Assembly: GCA_030618925.1 (NCBI GenBank)
Contig: JAUXCK010000056.1
Coordinates: 1 to 10,794, forward strand
Direction of reading: 5' to 3'
DNA from: Desulfobacteraceae bacterium
Lineage (GTDB): Bacteria > Desulfobacterota > Desulfobacteria > Desulfobacterales > SURF-7
Length of the DNA stretch: 10,794 bases
Shown here: one piece after another, positions 1 through 8,365 of the stretch
Position numbering within the stretch: the stretch's first letter is position 1
Layout of the letters: the number at the start of each line of letters is the position of its first letter
Position numbers and translations under genes: made by a program
Notes under the pieces: model-generated
Told to the model about the DNA's origin: nothing
Database searches by the model: none
The model's input: only the letters and a program-made list of their open reading frames with translations

Positions 1-1
1 G

Positions 2-1006
2 ACCAGAGATAACCTTGTCACAGTATCAGAAGGTATTGATCTTGAAGATTCCAAAAAATTGCTTCATGAACATCGGATTGAAAAACTTTTAGTGGTTGAT
101 CATAAAGGCAGGTTGAAAGGCATGATAACGATCAAGGACATTGAAAAGATTAAAAAATACCCCAATGCCTGTAAAGATAATCTGGGCCGGCTCCGTGTCG
201 GTGCTGCTGTGGGTGTCGGGGATGATATGCTGGATCGGATTCAAGCGCTTCATCAGTCTGATGTAGATGTTGTTGTCATCGATACCTCCCACGGGTTTTC
301 AGAAAATGTGATCAGGGCGGTCAAGACAATCAAGGGCGAATTCAAGGACCTGGAGTTGATCGCCGGGAATGTGGCGACCGGGAAAGGGGCGGAGGGACTT
401 ATCAATTCCGGTGTTGATGGTGTGAAGATAGGGATAGGGCCTGGATCTATTTGTACGACCCGTATTATTGCCGGTGTCGGCGTGCCTCAGGTGACGGCCA
501 TTATGAATTGCAGATCCATCTCCAACAAAACCGGTGTTCCCTTGATAGCCGATGGAGGGGTTAAATTTTCAGGTGATATTACAAAGGCCATTGCGGCCGG
601 TGCTCACTCGGTAATGATCGGGGGCCTGTTCGCCGGGACTGAGGAAAGCCCCGGGGAGACGATTTTTTTTCAGGGGCGTAGTTATAAGGTATACAGGGGA
701 ATGGGGTCTCTTGAAGCCATGAAAGAAGGAAGCACTGACAGGTATTATCAGGGAGAGGATGTTGAAGATGACAGTCTGGTTCCGGAAGGAATCGTGGGCA
801 GGGTCCCTTACAGGGGCCGCCTGACCGAAAATATATTCCAATTGCTGGGGGGGTTAGAGGCCGGCATGGGGTATGTGGGGTGTCGAACCATTGAAGAACT
901 GAGGGAGAAGGCAAGGTTTACAAAAATAACCGCAGCAGGCCTGCGTGAAAGTCATGTCCATGATGTGATTATCACCAAGGAGGCCCCCAATTATCGTCTT
1001 GATTAG
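2..1006 (+). CDS. guaB: IMP dehydrogenase, 5'-truncated by window edge
   Basis: This enzyme oxidises IMP to XMP with NAD+, the committed step of guanine nucleotide synthesis in the cytosol. The frame is open to the window edge, so about 334 C-terminal residues are seen; against the usual length near 488, roughly 155 are missing. The fragment opens in the second CBS domain (LVTVSEGIDL, then EKLLVVD and GMITIKDI), followed by the conserved PNACKD linker and the second part of the TIM barrel. Visible active-site elements are DTSHG, GGNVAT-like GNVATG, the loop GPGSICTTR with the catalytic Cys at bases 452-454, IADGG for IMP phosphate binding, the YRGMGS segment, and the C-terminal ESHVHD and EAPNYRL motifs. 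A TTG at base 59 is not the real start, because homologous CBS sequence continues upstream of it. The gene is followed after 11 bases by dnaE. Identity is very secure; only the 5' end is unknown. Confidence 0.97.
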   Translation, partial: TRDNLVTVSEGIDLEDSKKLLHEHRIEKLLVVDHKGRLKGMITIKDIEKIKKYPNACKDNLGRLRVGAAVGVGDDMLDRIQALHQSDVDVVVIDTSHGFSENVIRAVKTIKGEFKDLELIAGNVATGKGAEGLINSGVDGVKIGIGPGSICTTRIIAGVGVPQVTAIMNCRSISNKTGVPLIADGGVKFSGDITKAIAAGAHSVMIGGLFAGTEESPGETIFFQGRSYKVYRGMGSLEAMKEGSTDRYYQGEDVEDDSLVPEGIVGRVPYRGRLTENIFQLLGGLEAGMGYVGCRTIEELREKARFTKITAAGLRESHVHDVIITKEAPNYRLD

Positions 1007-1009
1007 GAC
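1004..1009 (+). promoter_or_regulatory. dnaE ribosome binding site overlapping the guaB stop
   Basis: The guaB stop codon TAG runs into TAGGAC, giving an AGGA Shine-Dalgarno core at 1005-1008, nine bases before the dnaE ATG at 1018. The overlap of stop codon and ribosome binding site suggests that ribosomes finishing guaB help initiate dnaE. The sequence is seen; translational coupling is inferred. Confidence 0.6.
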
Positions 1010-1017
1010 CCATATAT

Positions 1018-4000
1018 ATGATGCGTGCGAACCCTAAATCCAGATTTGCTCACCTCCATGTCCATACCCAGTACAGTCTTCTTGACGGGGCTATCCGGGT
1101 GGGTCCGTTATTCGAAAGGGCAAAGGAGTTTGGAATGGATGCTGTGGCCATGACAGATCACGGCACCATGTTCGGGGCAATTGAATTTTATAAAATGGCA
1201 GATAAGGCCGGCATCAAACCCATTATCGGCTGTGAATGTTATGTGGCGCCCCGAACCCTTGCCGATAAAACCCCCCTTGACAACAAGGCGCTGCGTCACC
1301 TGGTCCTTCTCATCGAGAATCAGGAAGGATATGCCAACCTGTGCAAACTCGTATCTATTGCACATCTTCAAGGGTTTTATTACAAACCCCGAATTGACAA
1401 GGAGATCTTGCAACAGCACCACAAGGGATTGATCGGCCTTTCCGCCTGCCTTCACGGAGAGATCCCCAGCCTGCTGAACGAGGGAAAACCCGATCAGGCG
1501 GATGAGGCAGCCCGGTTTTTTCAGAATGTTTTTGGGGAAGATAATTTTTTTCTAGAAGTTCAGCACAACGGGATACCGGCGCAGGAACAGGTCAACGCGG
1601 GCCTTTTGGATATGAGCCGGCGGCTTTCCATCCCCATGGTGGCCACCAATGATTGCCATTATCTGGACAAAGATGACGCAAAGGCGCATGACGTGCTGCT
1701 GTGTGTTCAGACCGGCAAGACGGTCAATGAAGCAGACCGCTTTCGGTTCAATACAGACCAGCTGTTTTTCAAATCCCCGGAGGAGATGGAAGCCACCCTG
1801 GGCCAATACCCCGGGGCCATTGAGAATACGGCTGCAATCGCTGACCGGTGCCATATTGAATTTGATTTCAAGACCTATCATTTCCCAAAGTACAATACGA
1901 CATCCGGGTTGCCCATTGATGATATTTTTGATCAACAGGTCCATGAAGGGTTTGCGGAAAGAATAAAGCAGATCAAAATCAAGTATCCGGATATGGATGA
2001 GGCTGTATATGATGAGCGTCTCGAACATGAGCTTAAGATCATACGGAAGATGGGATTTGCCGGGTACTTTCTGATCGTTGCCGACTTTATTCACTTCGGG
2101 AAGCAGAATCAGATACCGGTGGGGCCGGGCCGGGGTTCCGCAACCGGCAGCATGGTGTCTTATGCCCTTGGCATTACGGATCTTGATCCCATTGAGCATG
2201 GATTGATTTTTGAGCGATTTTTGAATCCCGACAGAAGCAGTATGCCGGATATTGATGTTGATTTCTGTATTAATGGCAGGGAAAAAGTTTTCAAATACGT
2301 GGTGGATCGGTATGGCGGCGGTGATTATGTGGCCCAGATCATTACATTTGGAAAATTAAAAACCAGGGCAGTGATCCGGGATGTGGGCAGGGCATTGGAT
2401 ATCCCTCTGCATGAAGTAGATGCCATTGCAAAAATGGTCCCGGATGTGTTGAATATTACCCTGGACGAGGCGCTGAAAATGGAGCCGAAGTTTGGGGCGC
2501 TGATGAAAGAAAAATCGGAAATTGCCAATCTTATTCAGATCTGTCGTGTGCTCGAAGGGCTCCCCAGACATGCATCGACCCATGCTGCCGGGGTGGTGAT
2601 CGGAGACAAACCGCTTGTTGAGTACCTGCCGCTTTATAAAGGGAAAAAGGGGGAGGTGGTCACACAATTTGATATGACATATGTGGAACAGATCGGGCTG
2701 GTCAAATTTGATTTCCTGGGCCTCCGCAATTTGACGGTGATTGACAACACCCTGCGCTTGATCGCAAAGCAGGACAAACCCCCCCCGGATCTTTCAAATC
2801 TTGATCTGACTGATGCGGATACCTATCGCCTCCTGTCTGCAGGGGATACCACGGGCGTATTTCAGCTGGAGAGTTCCGGTATGAAGGATCTCCTGGTGAG
2901 GTTAAAACCGGAAAATTTTGCGGATGTGACCGCCCTGGTGGCCCTTTATCGTCCCGGACCCCTTGACAGCGGAATGGTAGATGAATTTGTCGATCGCAAG
3001 CATGGGCGCGAATCCGTGGAATACCTGCTGCCCCAGCTGGAGCCCATATTAAATGAAACATATGGTGTCATTCTTTATCAGGAACAGGTGATGAAGATTG
3101 CCAGCGAGCTTGCCATGTATTCCATGGCTGATGCCGATGGGCTGCGCAAGGCAATGGGCAAAAAAAAAGCAGCCCTCATGGCCCAGCATCGGGAACTTTT
3201 TATGAAAGGGGCCAAAGAGAACAATATCCCCGTTGACAAGGCAAAAAAGATATTTGACTTAATGGAGAAATTTGGAGGATACGGGTTTAACAAGTCCCAC
3301 AGTGCAGCCTATGCCCTCATTGCCTTTCAAACCGCTTATTTAAAAACTCATTTTCCAGTAGAACTCATGGCGGCACTGCTCAGCAGTGAGATGAACTCGA
3401 TTGACGGGGTTGTCAAGTATATCGTCGAATGTCGTCATCATGCCATCGAAGTCCTTCCTCCGGATATTAATGAAAGTAACACCACATTTAGAGTGGCCGG
3501 CTCAAAAATTAGATTTGGACTCGTGGCAGTTAAAAATGTCGGGGAGGCGGCCATAGAGCAGATCAGCAAGGAGCGGGAAAAAAACGGGCCCTTTTCTTCA
3601 TTGTTTGAATTCTGTGAACGCGTTGATCTTCGAAAAGTAAACAAACGGGTCATTGAAAGTTTGATAAATTGCGGGGCGTTTGATTCCACAGGCAGTTTTC
3701 GTTCTCAAATGATGGCCTCCCTTGAGGATGCCCTTGAGTACGGTCAGAGGGTCCAAAAGGAAAGAGATGATCCTCAAATGGGACTCTTTGACATGGATAG
3801 CGATAAGGGTCAGTCGATCAATATGCCCTCCATGCCTGATATCGATGAATGGGGTGAAAAGGAGCGTTTGGGCGCAGAAAAGGAATCTTTGGGTTTTTAT
3901 ATTTCAGGTCACCCCCTTGACCGTTACCAGGATCTTGTTGATAAGTTTGCTAATGTCAATGCGCTTACCATTGCGGAAGAAAAGGACGGGGCGGCAATCA

Positions 4001-4530
4001 GAATCGCCGGAACCATTAACAGTATCAAAAACATCCGAACCAAAAAGGGTGACCTCATGGCTTTTTTAACCATTGAGGACTTGCACGGGATGCTTGAGAT
4101 TGTGGTTTTTCCCAGGGTGTTTGAAACGGCTGAGCGTTATCTCAGGGCGGATGTGCCCCTATTTATACAAGGGCAGGTACAGAAGGATGAGAATACGATA
4201 AAAATACTGGCTGAGACCGTGATTCCAATTGAGAAGGCGGAAAGTATCTGGAACTCGAGTGTCCACATCCACGTGGATACATCCCAGGTAGATACGGAAG
4301 CCCTGTCGAAGTTGCATGATATTATGAAAAAGTATCCGGGTTCCTGCTCAACCTTTGTTCACCTGCAGATACCTGAAAGGACCGAAACCATTATTGCTGT
4401 TCCGGATTCCCTCAAGTTGAGAATAAGCCCGGTGATGAACCGGGAGGTTAACGGACTACTGGGATATGGGGCCGTGGAAACCACATGCAGTGAGATTAAA
4501 ATAATTCCCAGAAAAAACAAACGGTTTTAA
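1018..4530 (+). CDS. dnaE: DNA polymerase III alpha subunit (DnaE type)
   Basis: Catalytic subunit of the replicative polymerase; 1170 residues, close to the E. coli length of 1160. The N-terminal PHP domain (about 10-290) keeps all nine expected metal ligands: H14, H16, D23, H48, E73, H94, C144, D212 and H214. The polymerase core shows GPGRGSATGS (369-378), the palm aspartates D411 and D413 in PDIDVDF, and D565 in VKFDFLGLR. The fingers motif GYGFNKSHSAAYA follows, then a helix-hairpin-helix near 870-890, an internal clamp-binding motif QMGLF at 920-924, and an OB fold near 993-1070. The C-terminal part is probably tau-binding. Two ATGs stand in tandem at 1018 and 1021; the first is used here with AGGA nine bases upstream, and the second would lose one residue. 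The gene probably shares a transcript with guaB. It is DnaE, not PolC, as it lacks an inserted DnaQ-like exonuclease. Confidence 0.98.
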   Translation: MMRANPKSRFAHLHVHTQYSLLDGAIRVGPLFERAKEFGMDAVAMTDHGTMFGAIEFYKMADKAGIKPIIGCECYVAPRTLADKTPLDNKALRHLVLLIENQEGYANLCKLVSIAHLQGFYYKPRIDKEILQQHHKGLIGLSACLHGEIPSLLNEGKPDQADEAARFFQNVFGEDNFFLEVQHNGIPAQEQVNAGLLDMSRRLSIPMVATNDCHYLDKDDAKAHDVLLCVQTGKTVNEADRFRFNTDQLFFKSPEEMEATLGQYPGAIENTAAIADRCHIEFDFKTYHFPKYNTTSGLPIDDIFDQQVHEGFAERIKQIKIKYPDMDEAVYDERLEHELKIIRKMGFAGYFLIVADFIHFGKQNQIPVGPGRGSATGSMVSYALGITDLDPIEHGLIFERFLNPDRSSMPDIDVDFCINGREKVFKYVVDRYGGGDYVAQIITFGKLKTRAVIRDVGRALDIPLHEVDAIAKMVPDVLNITLDEALKMEPKFGALMKEKSEIANLIQICRVLEGLPRHASTHAAGVVIGDKPLVEYLPLYKGKKGEVVTQFDMTYVEQIGLVKFDFLGLRNLTVIDNTLRLIAKQDKPPPDLSNLDLTDADTYRLLSAGDTTGVFQLESSGMKDLLVRLKPENFADVTALVALYRPGPLDSGMVDEFVDRKHGRESVEYLLPQLEPILNETYGVILYQEQVMKIASELAMYSMADADGLRKAMGKKKAALMAQHRELFMKGAKENNIPVDKAKKIFDLMEKFGGYGFNKSHSAAYALIAFQTAYLKTHFPVELMAALLSSEMNSIDGVVKYIVECRHHAIEVLPPDINESNTTFRVAGSKIRFGLVAVKNVGEAAIEQISKEREKNGPFSSLFEFCERVDLRKVNKRVIESLINCGAFDSTGSFRSQMMASLEDALEYGQRVQKERDDPQMGLFDMDSDKGQSINMPSMPDIDEWGEKERLGAEKESLGFYISGHPLDRYQDLVDKFANVNALTIAEEKDGAAIRIAGTINSIKNIRTKKGDLMAFLTIEDLHGMLEIVVFPRVFETAERYLRADVPLFIQGQVQKDENTIKILAETVIPIEKAESIWNSSVHIHVDTSQVDTEALSKLHDIMKKYPGSCSTFVHLQIPERTETIIAVPDSLKLRISPVMNREVNGLLGYGAVETTCSEIKIIPRKNKRF

Positions 4531-4574
4531 TCCTTGACGCTTCATCCTGCCATCCTCATCAGATCCAACATTTC

Positions 4575-4603
4575 TTGCCTAAAGACAGACAAAGTGGTAT
4601 AGT
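4575..4603 (+). promoter_or_regulatory. Probable sigma70-type promoter for the S41 protease gene
   Basis: A -35 box TTGCCT (4575-4580) is separated by 17 bases from a -10 box TATAGT (4598-4603), matching the consensus at four and five of six positions. Transcription would begin near 4610, leaving a leader of about 100 bases before the chosen ATG at 4713. It lies in the 182-base gap after dnaE, in which I see no gene and no clear intrinsic terminator. Prediction by eye only. Confidence 0.42.
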
Positions 4604-4702
4604 AAACGGATAAAGTCATCTCGGGGCGCCGTGTCTCATCTGACCATCTTGAAGCAATAATCATTGACGCAAAAATACGACCGTTTAAGGTATGATGCGT
4701 CA

Positions 4703-4708
4703 GAGGGG
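4703..4708 (+). promoter_or_regulatory. Ribosome binding site that decides the protease start
   Basis: GAGGGG lies four bases before the ATG at 4713 (GAGG core, six-base spacing). The earlier in-frame ATGs at 4692 and 4695 have only AAGG at 4687-4690, one and four bases away, which is too close for good initiation. This favours 4713. Confidence 0.55.
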
Positions 4709-4712
4709 TTTT

Positions 4713-6923
4713 ATGAAGTTTTTTCAAAATAAGCGACTCATTCTTGTGGCTCAAATCGCCTTTCTGATTTTGATCAATGGCTTTTTTATTTACTGGTATG
4801 CCATTGAAGATGAATATTTTACAGAGGTCCAGGCGTCCGATGTGCTGGACAGGGATAATGCTGTGGTAAAAAGGATGCCGGCTTATGCACTGTCTGAGGG
4901 CGGCAATTCGGACATCATCTCCCCTGAAAAATGGCATTCAAAATTGACGTTGAGTATCGTAGACCATTTAGATTCCTATCATTATCGGAAAATACCGCTG
5001 AATGATCAGTTGTCAGACAAGGTGTTTGAGGCTTACTTGTCTGACCTTGACAGCGGCCACCAATATTTTCTGGAAAGCGATATAAAGGAATTTGAAATAT
5101 ATCGATACCGCCTGGACAATGATTTGAAAAATGGTGAGCTCAAATCGGCTTTCAATATTTTTAACAGATATCAGACACGTGTCATCGAACGGCTTGAATT
5201 TATCATCGTTCGAATTGAAAAAGGGTTTCAGAACATGAAGTTTGATATCGATGAAAGCATTAAGGTCGAAGGGGAAATCGCTTCATGGCCGACAGACCTG
5301 GATGAGTTGGATGACATATGGCGTAAGCGATTGAAAAATGAAGTGCTTAATTTGAAGCTGGCTGGAAAATCTTTAGATGACATTCAGGCACTTTTGATCA
5401 AGCGGTATCGCAGCCAGTTGCACCGGGTCAAACAACGAAACAGTGAGGATGTATTTCATACGTATATGAATGCCCTCACACAGGTCTATGATCCTCATAC
5501 CCAGTATCTCTCCCCCCGGGTATCGGAAAATTTTGATATCCTGATGAAGCTTTCCCTGGAAGGGATCGGCGCCGTGCTTCAAAGAAAAAACGAATATACA
5601 AGAATTGTACGTCTGATACCCGCCGGTCCTGCAGATAGATCCGAACGATTAAAGGCGGGCGACCGTATCATTGGTGTCGGTCAGGGCGTTGACGGCGATG
5701 TGGTTAATGTGATCGGATGGCGCCTGGACGATGTCGTTGCACTCATCCGCGGTCCAAAGAAAACCATTGTCCAGCTTGAAATTATACCTGTAGATGCAGT
5801 TGATGAGCATCAAACCAGACATGTCAGGATTACACGGAATACGGTCAAGCTTGAGGAACAGGCTGCCCAGAAAAAGGTAGATGATATTCACAATGGTGAT
5901 TCGGTCTGCCGGATCGGCATCATCGAAATTCCCACCTTTTATGTTGATTTCAGGGCGCAACAGAGACGGGAAAAGGATTACAGAAGTACCACCCGGGATG
6001 TAAAACGTTTGCTTGCCGAATTAACTGCAGACAATGTGGATGGTGTTATTATCGATCTGCGGGATAATGGCGGCGGTGCGCTGCAGGAAGCAAATACACT
6101 CACCGGGCTTTTTATTGAAAAGGGGCCTGTGGTTCAGGTCCGGGGGGACAATGGCCGAATCAGAACACTAAAGGATTTTGATCCGGAGATTGTCTACAGC
6201 GGACCGCTTTTGATTTTGATCAACAGGATGAGCGCTTCTGCTTCAGAAATTTTTGCCGCCGCAATTCAAGACTACAACCGGGGCATCGTGGTGGGAACCC
6301 AGTCCTTTGATAAGGGGACTGTTCAATCCCTGGAGCGCCTCATGCAGGGACAGCTCAAGATGACCCGCGGTAAATTTTACCGGATATCCGGAAAAAGCAC
6401 ACAACACAAAGGCGTTATCCCGGATATCATTCTTCCGGGAATCTATGATAAGAAAAAAATTGGTGAAAGCGCGCTGCCTGATGCGTTGGCCTGGGACAGA
6501 ATCACTGCGGTTCAATATAAACCCTATTCTGATTTTTCACACGCTGTGGAAAGGGTCAGGACATTACACGAGGATCGTGTTAAAAAGGACCCTGGCTTCG
6601 AATATCTGATGGCAAGCATCAGCACCCTGAAAGAGACAGAGAAAAAGAAAGAAATCTCCCTAAAGGAAAGTGTCCGCAAAAAGGAGCGCGAGGATTTTGA
6701 GTCAGTCCGATTTGAACTGGAGAATAAGCGTCGCGCCCTTCAGGGACTGGCGCCGTTAAAATCCGTGTCAGACCTTGGTGACAGTGATGCGTTGGAAGAC
6801 GACATGGAAAACCGGAAAGACGAGAACAATAAAATCGATCCCATACTGGATGAAACCAAGAATATTCTTTGTGATTTTTTGTCGATTTCTTCTGAAAAGA
6901 GACTTCAGGCAGAGCTTAAATAA
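4713..6923 (+). CDS. prc: Prc-like S41 carboxy-terminal processing protease
   Basis: A serine protease that recognises nonpolar C-termini and degrades or trims envelope proteins. From the chosen ATG it has 736 residues (743 from the ATG at 4692); E. coli Prc has 682. Residues 9-31 form one hydrophobic segment after a basic start, with no clear cleavage site, so it is probably anchored in the inner membrane facing the periplasm. Then come a Prc-type N-terminal helical domain (about 65-255), a PDZ domain (about 280-357), and the S41 core (about 399-560) with IDLRDNGGG (447-455). The catalytic Ser is S509 in MSASASE and the general-base Lys is K534 in SFDKGTVQ. A charged helical C-terminal region (about 590-690) resembles the Prc C-terminal domain, and DPILDET near the end also matches Prc. 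The residue before K534 is Asp where E. coli Prc has Gly. No NlpI-like adaptor gene adjoins. The last 19 bases overlap the convergent aminotransferase gene. Confidence 0.93.
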   Translation: MKFFQNKRLILVAQIAFLILINGFFIYWYAIEDEYFTEVQASDVLDRDNAVVKRMPAYALSEGGNSDIISPEKWHSKLTLSIVDHLDSYHYRKIPLNDQLSDKVFEAYLSDLDSGHQYFLESDIKEFEIYRYRLDNDLKNGELKSAFNIFNRYQTRVIERLEFIIVRIEKGFQNMKFDIDESIKVEGEIASWPTDLDELDDIWRKRLKNEVLNLKLAGKSLDDIQALLIKRYRSQLHRVKQRNSEDVFHTYMNALTQVYDPHTQYLSPRVSENFDILMKLSLEGIGAVLQRKNEYTRIVRLIPAGPADRSERLKAGDRIIGVGQGVDGDVVNVIGWRLDDVVALIRGPKKTIVQLEIIPVDAVDEHQTRHVRITRNTVKLEEQAAQKKVDDIHNGDSVCRIGIIEIPTFYVDFRAQQRREKDYRSTTRDVKRLLAELTADNVDGVIIDLRDNGGGALQEANTLTGLFIEKGPVVQVRGDNGRIRTLKDFDPEIVYSGPLLILINRMSASASEIFAAAIQDYNRGIVVGTQSFDKGTVQSLERLMQGQLKMTRGKFYRISGKSTQHKGVIPDIILPGIYDKKKIGESALPDALAWDRITAVQYKPYSDFSHAVERVRTLHEDRVKKDPGFEYLMASISTLKETEKKKEISLKESVRKKEREDFESVRFELENKRRALQGLAPLKSVSDLGDSDALEDDMENRKDENNKIDPILDETKNILCDFLSISSEKRLQAELK

Positions 6924-8221
6924 TTCTCGATGCACCTTGAGATTGTTTTCCAGGTCCACACTCGTTTTTCATCTTCTGTTTCAAGCAGAGTGATCCTGAA
7001 GCCCATTCTGTCACAGCAAAAGCCTGTCAGAGGTACAACGCAAATGCCGGTGGCCCCAAGGAGATAGTAGACAAATCGCTTATCCGGCTCGACATCCTCA
7101 ATTTTTTCCTCCACATATGCCCGGACTTCCGGGTTGTCAATTTTAAGGACTTGTTTGCCGTTTAAACCCCCATTCTTAAAAAGGAGGGACATATAAAATG
7201 CGCCCTGGGGCTTGGTGACAACGATGCCCTTGACCTGTGAAAAAATGTCATAAGCTTCATTGGCCCGTTTTTGAAAAACCGCTTTGCGGTCATTGAGGTG
7301 GCCTATATACCGCGGATCCCCCATCACCCTGGGGATGGCATACTGGGGAAGGCTGGTTGAACACACCTCAAGCATCTTGGCATCCCTTAGCCCCTTGATA
7401 TACCTTCGAAATACCGGATGTTTGTCCTGATTGAAGATCTCAAACCAGCCGCAGCGGCTGCCCGGCCATGGGAATTCTTTAGATATCCCCCGCAGGGCAA
7501 TTCCCGGAACATTGCCGATAACCTGGCTCAGATGGGTTGTTTCTGCATGGTTAAAGACAATGTGGGCATAGATTTCATCACAGAGCACAAAGATATTATA
7601 CTTCCGTGCGATTCCGACCATTTCCTCAAGCAGGGTACGGGGATAAACAGCGCCGGTTGGGTTGTCCGGATTTATCAGGAGCATTCCGGCGATGGAATCG
7701 TTGTACCGGATTTTGTTTTCAAGGTCCTGAAGATCAGGCATCCAGTTTTTTTCCGGATCCAGCTCGTATGTGAGATGATCATATCCTGAATGAGCTGCTT
7801 CAGCAGATGAATGTGTGGAATATGCCGGTGAGGGACCGATAACCCGCGCTTCCCGTTTAAGGAAACTGAATGCTTTTGCCACTGCGTCGCCAAGACCGTT
7901 AAAAAACAGGATATCATTGGCCGAAACCTGGTATCCGCCCCGCTGATTTATTTTCTCCGCAAGAAACTCCCTTGTTTCGATCACACCCTGAGAGTCCACA
8001 TATCCGTAGGTCTTGTCCTCAGACACAAGATCGATGATGATGTCTTTTATCCACCCGGGCAGTTTTTCTCCCTTCTGAATCGGATCCCCGATATTTTCCC
8101 AGGTAATTTTGACCCCCAGTTTTTCCAAAGTCTTTCCCACCGCCACAATTTCACGGATTTCATAGGTGAGCTGTCCCCATCCTTCATGCTCGATATTTCT
8201 GCGCAATGTATTTTTTGGCAT
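6905..8221 (-). CDS. Class I/II PLP-dependent aminotransferase
   Basis: A fold-type I aminotransferase of 438 residues, expected to move an amino group between an amino acid and a 2-oxo acid in the cytosol. The pattern is complete: NPDNPTG (184-190) with the cofactor-stacking Asn187, CDEIY (214-218) with Asp215 for the PLP pyridine nitrogen and Tyr218, the Schiff-base Lys248 in GISKEF, Arg256 in GSRCGW for the PLP phosphate, and Arg409 in GFRI as the expected substrate-carboxylate arginine. The segment between Lys248 and Arg256 is EFPWPGS, distinct from the AspC style and like a little-characterised group annotated only as pyridoxal phosphate-dependent aminotransferase. Substrate cannot be told; alanine, aspartate or an aromatic acid are all possible. 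The ATG at 8219-8221 has AAAGGG (8230-8235) eight bases upstream. A probable promoter lies about 115 bases upstream. Its 3' end overlaps the end of the protease gene by 19 bases. Confidence 0.92.
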   Translation of the reverse strand: MPKNTLRRNIEHEGWGQLTYEIREIVAVGKTLEKLGVKITWENIGDPIQKGEKLPGWIKDIIIDLVSEDKTYGYVDSQGVIETREFLAEKINQRGGYQVSANDILFFNGLGDAVAKAFSFLKREARVIGPSPAYSTHSSAEAAHSGYDHLTYELDPEKNWMPDLQDLENKIRYNDSIAGMLLINPDNPTGAVYPRTLLEEMVGIARKYNIFVLCDEIYAHIVFNHAETTHLSQVIGNVPGIALRGISKEFPWPGSRCGWFEIFNQDKHPVFRRYIKGLRDAKMLEVCSTSLPQYAIPRVMGDPRYIGHLNDRKAVFQKRANEAYDIFSQVKGIVVTKPQGAFYMSLLFKNGGLNGKQVLKIDNPEVRAYVEEKIEDVEPDKRFVYYLLGATGICVVPLTGFCCDRMGFRITLLETEDEKRVWTWKTISRCIENYLSSA

Positions 8222-8229
8222 TTTGGTGA

Positions 8230-8235
8230 CCCTTT
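8230..8235 (-). promoter_or_regulatory. Ribosome binding site of the aminotransferase gene
   Basis: On the minus strand AAAGGG ends eight bases before the ATG at 8221. This supports that start codon, and the protein homology begins at a typical distance from it. Confidence 0.6.
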
Positions 8236-8335
8236 GAACAGCAGATCGTGCTTCTCATAATGGTGTCGACGCGATGGAAAAAAAGCCTCTTCTGCCCCGA
8301 TCTGTCCAGGGCTGAAACGGCACTACAATGGTTAA

Positions 8336-8364
8336 ATTATATAATGTAATGAACATGTATGCAA
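8336..8364 (-). promoter_or_regulatory. Probable sigma70-type promoter for the aminotransferase gene
   Basis: Read on the minus strand, a -35 box TTGCAT (8359-8364) is followed after exactly 17 bases by a perfect -10 box TATAAT (8336-8341). Transcription should start near 8329, giving a leader of about 108 bases. It sits in the 187-base gap between the hydrolase and aminotransferase genes, which holds no other gene that I can see. The leader has a run of seven U (8278-8284) but no convincing terminator stem. Confidence 0.65.
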
Positions 8365-8365
8365 G

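Noticed and set aside
59..61. TTG as a start codon for IMP dehydrogenase
   Set aside because: The same frame continues to the window edge with recognisable CBS-domain sequence, so the gene is simply cut by the edge.
1552..2199. 215-codon open frame on the minus strand inside dnaE
   Set aside because: It lies wholly opposite highly conserved polymerase sequence and shows no recognisable domain; it is a shadow of the coding strand.
4664..4696. TTGACG with TATGAT upstream of the protease as a promoter
   Set aside because: The spacer is 21 bases, and the start would fall inside the ribosome binding site. The TTGCCT/TATAGT pair further upstream is better.
4692..4697. Tandem ATGs as the start of the S41 protease
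   Set aside because: The AAGG upstream is only one or four bases away. The ATG at 4713 has a well-placed GAGGGG and gives a typical basic-then-hydrophobic N-terminus. The earlier start remains possible.
8278..8320. Attenuator or terminator in the aminotransferase leader
   Set aside because: A seven-U run follows GGC, but only a four-base AGCC/GGCU stem with a 22-base loop, or a five-base GCCCU/GGGGC stem about 11 bases away from the U run, can form. Too weak to call.
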